A DNA stretch of 64,000 nucleotides from Minisyncoccota bacterium (lineage in GTDB: Bacteria > Patescibacteria > Microgenomatia > UBA1400 > PJMF01): positions 74,408 through 138,407 of the forward strand of contig JAAYYE010000012.1 in the NCBI GenBank assembly GCA_012515515.1, in the 5' to 3' direction. This document shows, piece after piece, positions 1 through 8,276 of the stretch. The position numbers and the translations under genes were made by a program. Numbering within the stretch: the first letter of the stretch is position 1; every line of letters starts with the position of its first letter. The notes beneath the pieces are model-generated. The model was not told the origin of the DNA. It did not search any database and was given only the letters and a program-made list of their open reading frames with translations.

Positions 1-1505
1 TCATCTTCGACAGCCCGCTTAAAACGAGCAATAGTTAACCAAAAATCTTGGCTTTTTTCCTCATCTATTAAATCGTGAAAAGCATAGCCAAAAGCGTTCC
101 AAGCGTATTCATGTAGTCCAGTCATCCCGACACCAATGCGATTGGTTCTTTGAACCTCTCTGGTATACAAACTATCCATATAAGTATTAACCCTAATCAG
201 CGCTCGAGTTGCAACGCGAAAGGCTTCTTCAGCGCTATCGGCATCAGGAGCAAAATAAGGCACCACGTCAGCAATCACACAATAACCTCCCAACATATTC
301 AGTGTAATTTCACCACAAGGATTGGGAATTTGAGTGTAATATTTGGCACTGGCATATTTAGCCACTTCAGCCAACATTTTGAGAGTTTGTTTCATCGGCT
401 GGAACTTTTTACTACTAGCATATTTCCCATCTAAATAACCATCAAAGCCTTCGTCATTTTGCACCAGACTATGCTGGTTAACAAAACCAGGCTCTCCCGT
501 TCGATCAAAATAGGCAGAACGCATCACCGCATCTAAGACTTTTTGTGAATGCTTACTATTCTGCTTCCAAAATTTATCGTCAACAGCCACACTATTATTA
601 GCAGACCACAAAAAACCACCTTTTTTAATACTGATAAAATCAAAAATATCTGGATCAGTCCAAGTTTTAACTGAAATTCTAGCTGCTCGTCTAGCCCCTC
701 CCACTAAGACACATTCGGACAAATAATGATCAACATACATGCTTTGTTTCCAGGGCTTAAGACCTGCTCCCTTGACTGTGGCCACACGCTGAATCGCTTT
801 AATTAAGGGCCTGGGTCCAGAAGCCGGTCGACCCTGCATCCCACCAATCGGCGAACCCTTGGCTCTCACCTTGGAAAAATCTAAGATTAGGAGCTCATCT
901 TTATATTTTTTCTCAAAAGTCATTACCTCAATTTTTTCTATTGCTTGAGCCCAACCTTCACGGGTATCTGGCACTTCAAACCAATGAGCCTTACGATATT
1001 TATGTCGAGCCTCTTTCACACTCTCATCTTCGCCCCAAGCAAAATCAGGATGCTGATCACTCAAAACACAACGAATAAGTGGCATATAATCCCAATCAAC
1101 CACCATCAGCGCATCATCATAAGCGCGACCCACTCCAGAACCATTCAACAATAAATAAAATAATAAAAAGCTTGAAGAAGCGGTGCTACAGTTTGTAAAC
1201 ACCTCCATATTTCTGCTGGGTTGTTCTGCATCCCCATGTTGTAGGTGCCGCCCGCTTAAAAGCAAAGAAGCATTAGATAAATGCTTTTTTAATAATCGAT
1301 ATTCTTGCTGTTGATGTTTTGCCCATTTTTCTTCCTGTGGCAATAATGAGGAATTACCAATAGCAACCCTTTTTGCCACATCTTGCCAAGATTCTAGCTC
1401 GCCATTGGCTTTGGTCCTTAAAATAGTGCGTTTAGCTACTGCTTCACCTAAGCCTTTGGCCAATTGGCGGTTTTGAAATTGCATTTTTTTTCTATAGGCA
1501 GTCAT
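1..1505 (-). CDS. nrdJ: Adenosylcobalamin-dependent ribonucleoside-triphosphate reductase (class II), C-terminus cut by window edge
   Basis: Reduces ribonucleotides to deoxyribonucleotides; class II enzymes use coenzyme B12 and need no oxygen. I translated this strand myself. The reading frame is open from ATG at 1505 (MTAYRKK) to the left edge, about 501 residues. Visible motifs are a redox cysteine in FTNCSTA near residue 110, NGSGVGRA, GGMQGRPASGP, GGARRAARI, and NPCGEI near residue 397 holding the radical-site cysteine, followed by a second cysteine in GGYCVIAD. These fit the monomeric RTPR-type family rather than class I NrdA or class III NrdD. The start lies 11 nt after the nrdR stop with a purine-rich AGAAAG upstream, so it is translated as the second gene of an nrdR-nrdJ operon. 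The cofactor class is inferred from motifs. An in-frame ATG at 1484 is an alternative start. Confidence 0.85.
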   Translation of the reverse strand, partial: MTAYRKKMQFQNRQLAKGLGEAVAKRTILRTKANGELESWQDVAKRVAIGNSSLLPQEEKWAKHQQQEYRLLKKHLSNASLLLSGRHLQHGDAEQPSRNMEVFTNCSTASSSFLLFYLLLNGSGVGRAYDDALMVVDWDYMPLIRCVLSDQHPDFAWGEDESVKEARHKYRKAHWFEVPDTREGWAQAIEKIEVMTFEKKYKDELLILDFSKVRAKGSPIGGMQGRPASGPRPLIKAIQRVATVKGAGLKPWKQSMYVDHYLSECVLVGGARRAARISVKTWTDPDIFDFISIKKGGFLWSANNSVAVDDKFWKQNSKHSQKVLDAVMRSAYFDRTGEPGFVNQHSLVQNDEGFDGYLDGKYASSKKFQPMKQTLKMLAEVAKYASAKYYTQIPNPCGEITLNMLGGYCVIADVVPYFAPDADSAEEAFRVATRALIRVNTYMDSLYTREVQRTNRIGVGMTGLHEYAWNAFGYAFHDLIDEEKSQDFWLTIARFKRAVED

Positions 1506-1516
1506 ATTTTTTCTTT

Positions 1517-1966
1517 CTATTCTTTGATTTTGGCAATCTCTTCTTCAAAATCAGCTAGATCGCCAAAATCTCGATAAACACTAGCAAATAATAAATAAGA
1601 AAGAGGGTCTAATTTTTTTAAGCGGTTTAAGACTAAATTACCAATTTCCCAACTCTTTATTTCTTGAACATTTTTTTGTCGAAGCTTAGCCTCCACTTCT
1701 TCAATGAGTAGTTCAATTTGTAACATGGTAATTGGTCTTTTCCAGGTTGCTTTCAACAAACCACGCTTAATTTTTTCTCGATCAAAATTTTCCCGAGAAC
1801 CATCCTTCTTGATTACTTTCAAATCTACACCCTCAACTCTCTCATAGGTTGTGAAACGCTGCTCACAATCTTGGCAAATTCTTCGTCTTCTAATTGACTC
1901 CCCGTTATCAGCTTCCCGTGAATCAATTACTTCGGTGTTTTTGCTTTTACAAAATGGACAATACAT
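1517..1966 (-). CDS. nrdR: Transcriptional repressor NrdR
   Basis: NrdR is the ATP/dATP-sensing repressor of ribonucleotide reductase genes. The 149-residue length is typical. The zinc ribbon is complete (Cys3, Cys6, Cys31, Cys34) with the arginine-rich RRRR stretch just before the second pair, and the ATP-cone follows from about residue 47 (VIKKDGSRENFDREKI). It is first in the operon with nrdJ. Two NrdR-box-like palindromes lie 46-92 bases upstream, so autoregulation of the operon is likely. A TAAAAT sits 6 nt before the ATG with no ribosome binding site, which is one of several candidate leaderless starts in this window. Confidence 0.96.
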   Translation of the reverse strand: MYCPFCKSKNTEVIDSREADNGESIRRRRICQDCEQRFTTYERVEGVDLKVIKKDGSRENFDREKIKRGLLKATWKRPITMLQIELLIEEVEAKLRQKNVQEIKSWEIGNLVLNRLKKLDPLSYLLFASVYRDFGDLADFEEEIAKIKE

Positions 1967-2011
1967 TTTTAGATTTTAATATGGTTATATCGCGCTATTT
2001 TTTAGCGAATT

Positions 2012-2027
2012 CTACAACATTTTGTGG
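2012..2027 (-). promoter_or_regulatory. NrdR box, proximal
   Basis: A 16-base imperfect palindrome, ctacaacattttgtgg on the plus strand, matches the conserved positions of the NrdR box (C at 4, A/T at 5, AT core, G at 13). It is separated from the second box by 15 bp, so the two starts are 31 bp apart, about three helical turns. This is the known arrangement for tandem NrdR sites. Confidence 0.75.
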
Positions 2028-2042
2028 TTTAAAAGTTTTTGA

Positions 2043-2058
2043 CCACAAAATGTAGTAT
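2043..2058 (-). promoter_or_regulatory. NrdR box, distal
   Basis: ccacaaaatgtagtat on the plus strand fits the NrdR box at nearly all conserved positions. It is also an inverted copy of the neighbouring box: the arms around the 15-bp gap form a 16-bp inverted repeat with one mismatch. Confidence 0.75.
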
Positions 2059-2077
2059 TTTTAATAACTGGAATAAA

Positions 2078-2107
2078 AATATCTCACATTTGTGAGTATG
2101 CTGTCAA
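2078..2107 (-). promoter_or_regulatory. Candidate sigma70-type promoter of nrdR-nrdJ
   Basis: On the minus strand a perfect TTGACA (2107-2102) is followed after 17-18 bases by AGATAT/GATATT. A 6-bp-arm palindrome (CTCACA..TGTGAG, 2083-2096) fills the spacer. If used, transcription would start just upstream of both NrdR boxes. The weak -10 and a rival -10 (TAAAAT, 1978-1973) next to the nrdR ATG leave the choice open. Confidence 0.4.
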
Positions 2108-2113
2108 TAGCAA

Positions 2114-2665
2114 TTACTGAAGTAACTGATCTCTCAGTAAAGTGGTTTCTTCATGCAATGACTTAAGCACTCGATTATCTGCATCAGTGAAATAATTAAG
2201 ATTTTCTTCGACAACTTCTTGATGCTCATCAAGGGCTTCCAAAACAAAAAAAACTAGCTGTTCAACTGCTGGGTCGTGGGTATTTTCATCATTTAAGCTT
2301 TTGACTTCTTGTAGAGCCTGGTTGTAATATTTTTGAGCCTTAGTAAAAGTGCTGAAAGCTAAAGCGGCCTCCTCCTTCTCTATTAAGCGACTGGCATAAA
2401 AAACCCGCCGCTTAGCATAAGCGACTAATAAATAAATCCGTCGCTCACGATCTGCCATAGATAAGCGCAGGCGATCAAAAAGCATGAGAACAGGATATAA
2501 AGAGTGGTCTGGCAATATCTCTTTTTGCACATAGAATTTTCTGCTTTTAAAGTTTGGTATATCAGTCATTTTTGACTGGGAAAAAACATTGAAAGAAGTT
2601 AACAAGATAAATAGTGATACAGAAATTGCTAAGACAAGTAAGAATGATTTAAAAAATTTAGACAT
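2114..2665 (-). CDS. DUF5667-like exported or membrane-anchored protein
   Basis: 183 residues. Residues 7-28 form a hydrophobic segment (signal peptide or anchor), so the rest should lie outside the membrane. The body begins with LPDHSLYPVLMLFDRLRLSM, which resembles the P-S-LYP-R-R opening of DUF5667, and continues as charged amphipathic helices (residues about 75-180) likely to pack as a helical bundle. The family's function is unknown. No catalytic residues can be recognised. It ends 148 bases before nrdR on the same strand. The short 23-base gap from the gene upstream suggests co-transcription with the CPBP-like gene. Confidence 0.6.
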   Translation of the reverse strand: MSKFFKSFLLVLAISVSLFILLTSFNVFSQSKMTDIPNFKSRKFYVQKEILPDHSLYPVLMLFDRLRLSMADRERRIYLLVAYAKRRVFYASRLIEKEEAALAFSTFTKAQKYYNQALQEVKSLNDENTHDPAVEQLVFFVLEALDEHQEVVEENLNYFTDADNRVLKSLHEETTLLRDQLLQ

Positions 2666-2688
2666 AAATTTTACTAAGTAGACGATGA

Positions 2689-3372
2689 TTAAAAATGAAC
2701 CAGCAAAATCATTCCCCAGATAGCCTGAGTCATTAATAAAGTATAAGCATTGCGCTGAACATAAAAGATTAAAGCTTGGCCAATAGCAAAAGCAAATAAT
2801 AAAATAGCGTGGACATAGGCTGTTTCCAAACTAAAACGTAAAAATAAATTAGGCAGATGGAAGATTAAAAAGATTAAGGCAACCAAGATAATTTGTGCAA
2901 CTAGAGGCCATTTCTTGTAACGATCTTCAATCACCAACATAACAAAACTGAAAAAGAATAGGCTTTCAAAAAATCCAGTTAAAGTCGCTAGAAAAAGCTC
3001 CCACCAAAAATCATCAGCTAAGTAAAAAGCTTGTGCTTGAATAGGCCCAGGATTGATGAAAGCTTTGGTAATGAGCAAGGCAAAACCCAATATCCCGCCA
3101 ATAATTAAGCCAAGTAATAAGCCTTTTTTTAATTTTTTGTAAGAGAAAGTGTCCATGGTGGCCGAAAAACCAGAAATGCTCAAATAAATTAAAACTGGTA
3201 GTGCAAAAAAAATACTTTTTCCCACTAATTCATCAAAAAAAACAGAGAAAGACGATAGCGCTCGATATAAAACCCAAAGAATAAAAACAACAAGCAGCAA
3301 AGGCCAAAATAATCGATGTTTTTGCTTTTTATTTTGTTGGCGCTTGGTTGTGGTTCTTTTTTTTGATGGCAT
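2689..3372 (-). CDS. Multi-pass membrane protein, degenerate CPBP/Abi-like
   Basis: 227 residues: a lysine/arginine-rich cytoplasmic N-terminus (1-20), then about seven hydrophobic segments. The order resembles CPBP intramembrane proteases: an acidic residue in a helix (FFESLFFFSF), an F-x3-H motif (FLIFH), and a closing helix ending QAIWGM. The paired glutamates and the last histidine of active CPBP proteases are not evident (Q replaces H), so it may be a non-catalytic relative. Its start lies 44 bases inside the end of the CMP kinase gene, so translation is probably coupled. The family call is moderate; that it is a membrane protein is clear. Confidence 0.5.
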   Translation of the reverse strand: MPSKKRTTTKRQQNKKQKHRLFWPLLLVVFILWVLYRALSSFSVFFDELVGKSIFFALPVLIYLSISGFSATMDTFSYKKLKKGLLLGLIIGGILGFALLITKAFINPGPIQAQAFYLADDFWWELFLATLTGFFESLFFFSFVMLVIEDRYKKWPLVAQIILVALIFLIFHLPNLFLRFSLETAYVHAILLFAFAIGQALIFYVQRNAYTLLMTQAIWGMILLVHF

Positions 3373-3991
3373 GCAGAGCTAGTTTTAAAGTTTCCTCTTG
3401 GTTGTGAGAATATGTATCGATAACTAAATCGTATATGTCTGGACGCCAAAAATCAAGCTCCGCGTTTGCAGCAACCCTTCCCGTCTCGACTAACCAACTT
3501 TCCCATTCCTTTTTGTACATTCTTTGCCACTTAATTAAGTTGTCTTGATAGCGCGTTAAGGCATGATTTTTGGCTTCTTCAACACTGATTTTGTCGCGAT
3601 TAACAATACGATCAATGCGTACCGCATCATCACTACAGACCATCAATATCTTTAAAGTTGTCGGGATATTTTGAGCCATAAAACCAGACAGCCAAGACTC
3701 AATAATCCAACCTTCTTCGCCGAGAAGTTTTTCTCTAATTCCCATATCGACCTGACGATCAAAATCATCGCTATAGACCACGGCACTGTGATGAACTTTT
3801 GATTTGGCATCAAACAAGCCTTTTTCATTGGCATAGGCACGCATGAACTCTCCTCCAGAAAAACCAGTAAAACCGGCGTATTTAAGCTCTTCACTCAACA
3901 TTTTGAGCAAAGTAGTTGAGCCACAACCAGGCAAACCAGAAATTGTGACATTTTTGTAGTAAATATTTTTTAAAGATTCTATTGAAGACAT
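3329..3991 (-). CDS. cmk: Cytidylate kinase-like protein, archaeal type
   Basis: Phosphorylates CMP/dCMP in pyrimidine nucleotide supply. The P-loop at residues 19-27 (GLPGCGSTT) has the archaeal CMP-kinase form, in which S/T replaces the usual lysine. It is followed by SGGEFMRAYANEKG and by DRQVD..IREK, and then IIESWLSGFMA, which corresponds to the family's vvegRLaGwma stretch. A lid region with several arginines (RIDRIVNRDK) follows. I start it at ATG 3991, 4 bases after the upstream stop, with GAAAG just before it. The ATG at 4018 has no ribosome binding site and would overlap the upstream gene. The archaeal type rather than bacterial Cmk is noteworthy but is seen in CPR genomes. Substrate is inferred. 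Confidence 0.7.
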   Translation of the reverse strand: MSSIESLKNIYYKNVTISGLPGCGSTTLLKMLSEELKYAGFTGFSGGEFMRAYANEKGLFDAKSKVHHSAVVYSDDFDRQVDMGIREKLLGEEGWIIESWLSGFMAQNIPTTLKILMVCSDDAVRIDRIVNRDKISVEEAKNHALTRYQDNLIKWQRMYKKEWESWLVETGRVAANAELDFWRPDIYDLVIDTYSHNQEETLKLALHAIKKKNHNQAPTK

Positions 3992-3992
3992 A

Positions 3993-4496
3993 TTAACTTT
4001 CAATCGCTTTGCTTTCATTGTGTTTGTTTAATAATTTTACTGTTTCTCGCATGACATTTTGCATTCTATGCAGATAAGCAATGGCCTCGCTTAGGCTTAA
4101 AACTTTCTCACCATTGGGAAAAAAATGAAAAACATGGTTGCGGCAAACCAACCAAGTTTGCCAAATTTCTCTAGCCAACTCTTGATTAAAAATCCGAGCA
4201 ATATCATCAAAAAACCACCATTGATCTCGTTGTTTGGGACTGACATCAGGATTTAAGGCCCGACCAATACGAAAGCGCCGGCCATAATAAACCTTGTGGC
4301 TAATTAATTCTAAATCTAATAAAACCTTTTTAAGAAAACCCTCATAAGCCTTGGCCATAGGAAAAACCACAAAAGAGAAATCATTAATATTAGTGTCATT
4401 AACAAATTGCTCGCTTAAATAAAAGCTAGTCTTGACTAAATTTTGCTGCCAAGAATCTAAATATTGAAAACAGGGTTCTTCTTGAAAGGTTTGCAT
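3993..4496 (-). CDS. HEPN-domain protein related to RNase LS (RnlA/LsoA-like)
   Basis: 167 residues, all helical in appearance. It has the order seen in RNase LS-type HEPN domains: an aromatic stretch ending in FPMAKAYEGFLK, YYGRRFRIGRALNP, and then RNHVFH near residue 118, which is the HEPN nuclease motif R-N-x3-H. RnlA/LsoA toxins cleave mRNA in anti-phage toxin-antitoxin systems, but they are longer and carry other domains. This protein is a HEPN domain alone, with no antitoxin-like gene next to it. It is the first gene of a minus-strand unit with CMP kinase (stop and start 2 bases apart). A housekeeping RNA role is as likely as defence. Confidence 0.55.
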   Translation of the reverse strand: MQTFQEEPCFQYLDSWQQNLVKTSFYLSEQFVNDTNINDFSFVVFPMAKAYEGFLKKVLLDLELISHKVYYGRRFRIGRALNPDVSPKQRDQWWFFDDIARIFNQELAREIWQTWLVCRNHVFHFFPNGEKVLSLSEAIAYLHRMQNVMRETVKLLNKHNESKAIES

Positions 4497-4525
4497 AATT
4501 TACTATTAAAGAAAAGTACATATCG

Positions 4526-4533
4526 ATTATAAT
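4526..4533. promoter_or_regulatory. Back-to-back -10 elements of a divergent promoter
   Basis: ATTATAAT reads TATAAT on both strands: plus 4528-4533 and minus 4531-4526. On the minus side TTGGAT lies 18 bp upstream and serves the HEPN gene. On the plus side it sits 26 bases before the PBP start at 4560. The plus -35 is weak. Confidence 0.55.
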
Positions 4534-4559
4534 TGAAACAGCTAAAAAAATCCAAGAGC

Positions 4560-6974
4560 ATGCTGAATAAAAAACTTATTAGTAAAAGCCAAAAAAAGAA
4601 GATTGAGAGCCAGAAAATGAAGATTAAGAGCTCTTTTTTATATTGGCAAAAAAAAATCAAAAAAATTTTTTGGCAAAATAAAAAATGGCGCTTTACTTGG
4701 ATGGCTGCCTTGCTGCTCATCATCGCTGTATTAATCTATTTACTAAAAGATTTACCATCACCTACAAAATTAACTTCTTCAGAAAATTACGCTGTTAGTA
4801 CGCAAATTTTTGATCGCAATGGTCAGTTGTTGTATGAGGTGTATGGAGACGAAAACCGCACTCCTGTTGATATTGAGTCTTTGCCCGATCATTTGTTACA
4901 AGCCACCATTGCCATTGAAGATAAAAATTTTTATCGACATCATGGTTTAGACATTCGGGGCTTAGTGAGAGCAGCCATCAATAATATCACTGGCGGCAAC
5001 ACTCAGGGCGGTTCTACAATCACCCAGCAATTGGTAAAAAATGCTTTATTAACTAAAGATAGAACTTTTGATAGAAAAATTAAAGAAGCCTTCTTATCAT
5101 TTTTAACCGAAATCATTTACAAAAAAGAAGACATTTTAGAAATGTATCTTAACTATATTCCTTATGGAGGCACAGCCGTTGGCGTTGAAGCAGCAGCCAA
5201 TCAATATTTCAATAAATCAGCCAAAGATTTAACTATGGCTGAAAGTGCTTTATTAGCTGGATTACCAAAAGCACCTAGCACTTATTCGCCTTTTGGCGCT
5301 TATCCAGAAAAAGCTAAAATGAGACAAAAAGAGGTTTTGCGCCGAATGTCTGAAGACGGATACATCAATAAAGACAGATTGAATGAAGTTGAAAATGAAA
5401 CATTAACTTACGCCCTAAAAAAAACCGATATTAAAGCTCCTCATTTTGTCTTTTACATAATCGATTTGTTGCAAAAAGAATACGGTGAAGACACGGTTAA
5501 AACTGGCGGATTGCGCGTCACCACTACCCTCGATTTAGATTTACAAGAAGCGGCTCAAGCTTCTTTATCTGCCGAAATTAATAAGTTAAGTAATTTAAAA
5601 GTTAGTAACGGAGCGGCTTTGGTCACTAAACCAAACACTGGAGAAATCTTAGCAATGATTGGTAGCAAAAATTATTTTGACATGGATCATGATGGACAAG
5701 TTAATGTAACTATTGCTTTCAGACAGCCTGGCTCATCAATTAAACCAATTATGTATGCCAGTGCTTTTCAGGAAAAGACACTGAATCCAGGCTCAATGCT
5801 TTTAGACATCTCCACTTGTTTTAGAGTGACTGGTCAAAAGGATTATTGTCCAAAAAATTATAGTGGCGGATTTTCTGGTCCAGTCACGGTCAGAAAAGCT
5901 TTGGGCAATTCTCTGAATATCCCCGCAGTCAAAGCTTTAAGTACTATTGGCGTTGAAAAATTTATTAAACAAGCCAATAAAATGGGCATTACCAACTGGG
6001 TTGATCCAAGTCAATATGGCTTATCTTTAACTCTGGGAGGCGGAGAAGTCAGAATGGTCGACATGGCAACTGCTTTTGCTGTGATAGCTAACCAAGGAGT
6101 TAAAGTGCCAAGCACAGCCATTTTAGAAGTAAAAAATTACAAAGGTGAAGTTTTGAGCAGTGCTGATTTGGAAACTCGCAAACAAACATTACTCCACATG
6201 ACTGAAAATGAAGAAATCACTGAAGAAATTGATTTAGAAAGAGTTATGCGGCGAGCGCCAGCCTATCTAACTGCCCACATCATGCAAGACAATAGCGCTC
6301 GCCTCATGGCCTTTGGTAGCAATAGCCAGCTAGTAATTAAAGATAAAGTAGTGAGTGCTAAAACTGGCACCACCAACGACCTAAAAGATAATTGGACTGT
6401 CGGTTTTACTCCAGAATTTTTAAGCATTGTGTGGGTGGGTAATAATGACAATTCTTCGATGAGTTACTTGGCTTCTGGCATCACTGGTGCCGCACCAATT
6501 TGGAATGATATCATGAGCTATATTTTAGAAAATGAACAAATTATTTGGCCTGAGCGTCCAGCCGATGTAAAGATGGCCTATGTCTGTCAAACAGGCATGC
6601 CAGCTGATCGTGGTTTGGGCAATAATCGTAACGATTGGATGAATAGAAACACTAGTGATTTAACGCTTAAATTCAACGAACAACAGCAAATTTATTTACA
6701 AGAAACTGACCCAGCGCAAACTTGCCAAGCTGGCGCACAAGAGCTTTATTGGGAAGAATCACTACCAAGCTATTCTGGTAGTTTCCAAAAAGAGTTTTGG
6801 ATTCGTAAGGAAACTGGACTACCACCTGCCGTTGGCGAAGAAGCCGATGATTTGGTTTTAGAATTACATCAATTTTATTATGATCCAGTTACTAGCCTCT
6901 ACTGTGCTGATTGTACTCGACCAATTGATGAAGAAACTGGCGAAACCATTTTTGAAAAAAATTATGTTAATTAG
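4560..6974 (+). CDS. Class A penicillin-binding protein 1A (transglycosylase/transpeptidase)
   Basis: Polymerises and cross-links peptidoglycan at the outer face of the membrane. 804 residues: a lysine-rich cytoplasmic N-terminus, one membrane segment (about residues 45-62), a GT51 glycosyltransferase domain with the catalytic EDKNFYRHHG near residue 120, then a transpeptidase domain with SxxK (GSSIKP near 392), SxN (GNSLN) and KTG (AKTGTTND near 600). The C-terminal tail has scattered cysteines and is not conserved. The frame is open back to TTG 4533, but a perfect TATAAT covers that codon, so ATG 4560 is the more credible start. The GH18-like gene follows in the same direction. Confidence 0.93.
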   Translation: MLNKKLISKSQKKKIESQKMKIKSSFLYWQKKIKKIFWQNKKWRFTWMAALLLIIAVLIYLLKDLPSPTKLTSSENYAVSTQIFDRNGQLLYEVYGDENRTPVDIESLPDHLLQATIAIEDKNFYRHHGLDIRGLVRAAINNITGGNTQGGSTITQQLVKNALLTKDRTFDRKIKEAFLSFLTEIIYKKEDILEMYLNYIPYGGTAVGVEAAANQYFNKSAKDLTMAESALLAGLPKAPSTYSPFGAYPEKAKMRQKEVLRRMSEDGYINKDRLNEVENETLTYALKKTDIKAPHFVFYIIDLLQKEYGEDTVKTGGLRVTTTLDLDLQEAAQASLSAEINKLSNLKVSNGAALVTKPNTGEILAMIGSKNYFDMDHDGQVNVTIAFRQPGSSIKPIMYASAFQEKTLNPGSMLLDISTCFRVTGQKDYCPKNYSGGFSGPVTVRKALGNSLNIPAVKALSTIGVEKFIKQANKMGITNWVDPSQYGLSLTLGGGEVRMVDMATAFAVIANQGVKVPSTAILEVKNYKGEVLSSADLETRKQTLLHMTENEEITEEIDLERVMRRAPAYLTAHIMQDNSARLMAFGSNSQLVIKDKVVSAKTGTTNDLKDNWTVGFTPEFLSIVWVGNNDNSSMSYLASGITGAAPIWNDIMSYILENEQIIWPERPADVKMAYVCQTGMPADRGLGNNRNDWMNRNTSDLTLKFNEQQQIYLQETDPAQTCQAGAQELYWEESLPSYSGSFQKEFWIRKETGLPPAVGEEADDLVLELHQFYYDPVTSLYCADCTRPIDEETGETIFEKNYVN

Positions 6975-7001
6975 TGAATTAGTTATTAACAATTACATGA
7001 G

Positions 7002-8264
7002 GTGACAAAAAAATTTAAATTTTTCTTCTTTTTTTTAAGTATCGTCGCTTCTGCTCTTATTCTTTATGCGGGCTTTAGGCTTTGGCAAAACAATTTAAAA
7101 TCGCCAATTGGCGATAATTTTTCGTTTAAGAACGTGACAGATTGGTTCAAATTTAAAACAAACCATCAGCAAAAAATTGTTTATGGTTTTTTGCCTTATT
7201 GGAATTTAAATAAAATCAAAGTTCAAGATGAACTCACACATTTAAGCTATTTTGCTCTAGAGGTTGGCGCCGATGGGCAAATCGTCACCCACAGTCGACC
7301 TGGAGAAACTGAACCTGGTTACCGCCAGCTTAATAGTGATGAGTTTTTAAATTTGCTTGACAACAATCAATTTAAAAATGAATTGGTACTAAGTCAATTT
7401 GACGCATCAACAATTAAACAGTTTTTAGACAACCAGCGGGCTTGGATTACCCTAATCGAACAAATCGACAGTTTATTGCTTGCCTACCCCTTCACGGGTA
7501 TTAATCTTGATTTTGAATATCCAGGCGAGGTAAGTGATCAATTACGCCAACAATTTGTTAACTTAGTCATCAGTATTCATCAACATTTAGCAGCTCGTCA
7601 AGAAAAAATTAACTTAAGCATCGATGTTTATGCGAGCGCTGGCAATCAAAATAAAAAATTACTTTGGGACATTAAGCAGCTTGAACCCCATTTAGATTAC
7701 CTAATTGTGATGGCCTATGATTTCCATCGACAAAATTCGACCCAAGCTGGGCCAGGAGCACCTTTGCTCGGTGGACAAGAGCTATGGACAAGCGATATTA
7801 ATACTTTAATGAAAGGCTTTTTCGAGCAAGTTCCTCGAGAAAAAATTTTGTTAGGGTTGCCATTTTATGGCTATGGCTGGCAAACCGATAGCATAGACCC
7901 TCGAGCCAATACTTATCCAGGAACTGGTTTCACTGTTAGTTATCAAGAAGCTTTGGCACTCAAAAGTTTAAGTGGTCGTTGGGAAAATTGCCGCAATTTG
8001 AATCTTTATTGGCAAGAAGAGGCGCTGTCGCCTTTTGCCACTTTAAACTGTCCCAAAGAAAATCCAGGAGGTAATGATAAAACCGAGAATGAAGAAGAGG
8101 CGGAATTACTTAATTATTTAGTTTATTTTGAAAATGCTCAATCTCTGCAATACAAAATAGATTATGCAAAACAATTAGACTTAGCTGGAATTGCTATTTG
8201 GGCACTAGGATATGAGGGAGAAAGTCGAGATTTGTGGGAAGTGGTGAAGAGCTTGAATAATTAA
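7002..8264 (+). CDS. GH18-like glycoside hydrolase, membrane-anchored
   Basis: 420 residues with an N-terminal hydrophobic anchor (residues 6-25) placing the enzyme outside. The TIM-barrel signatures of the GH18/YaaH group are clear: YGFLPYWN, LSYFALEV, the catalytic strand GINLDFEYP with the acid glutamate near residue 172, VMAYDFH, and LLGLPFYGYGW. GH18 members act on chitin or peptidoglycan-like N-acetylglucosamine polymers. Following directly after a penicillin-binding protein (27-base gap), cell-wall trimming is the best guess. An insertion rich in cysteine and acid (about residues 325-375) interrupts the late barrel. The start is GTG; GAGG lies almost against it, so its spacing is poor. 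Confidence 0.85.
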   Translation: MTKKFKFFFFFLSIVASALILYAGFRLWQNNLKSPIGDNFSFKNVTDWFKFKTNHQQKIVYGFLPYWNLNKIKVQDELTHLSYFALEVGADGQIVTHSRPGETEPGYRQLNSDEFLNLLDNNQFKNELVLSQFDASTIKQFLDNQRAWITLIEQIDSLLLAYPFTGINLDFEYPGEVSDQLRQQFVNLVISIHQHLAARQEKINLSIDVYASAGNQNKKLLWDIKQLEPHLDYLIVMAYDFHRQNSTQAGPGAPLLGGQELWTSDINTLMKGFFEQVPREKILLGLPFYGYGWQTDSIDPRANTYPGTGFTVSYQEALALKSLSGRWENCRNLNLYWQEEALSPFATLNCPKENPGGNDKTENEEEAELLNYLVYFENAQSLQYKIDYAKQLDLAGIAIWALGYEGESRDLWEVVKSLNN

Positions 8265-8276
8265 ATGAGGAGAAAA

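Noticed and set aside
150..1154. Plus-strand frames at the left edge
   Set aside because: They lie antisense to the ribonucleotide reductase gene, whose frame is open with all family motifs.
3993..4496. Toxin-antitoxin pair
   Set aside because: No antitoxin-like partner is adjacent; neighbours are CMP kinase and a cell-wall gene.
4533..4559. TTG start for the penicillin-binding protein
   Set aside because: The codon lies in a perfect TATAAT, so transcription would begin downstream of it.
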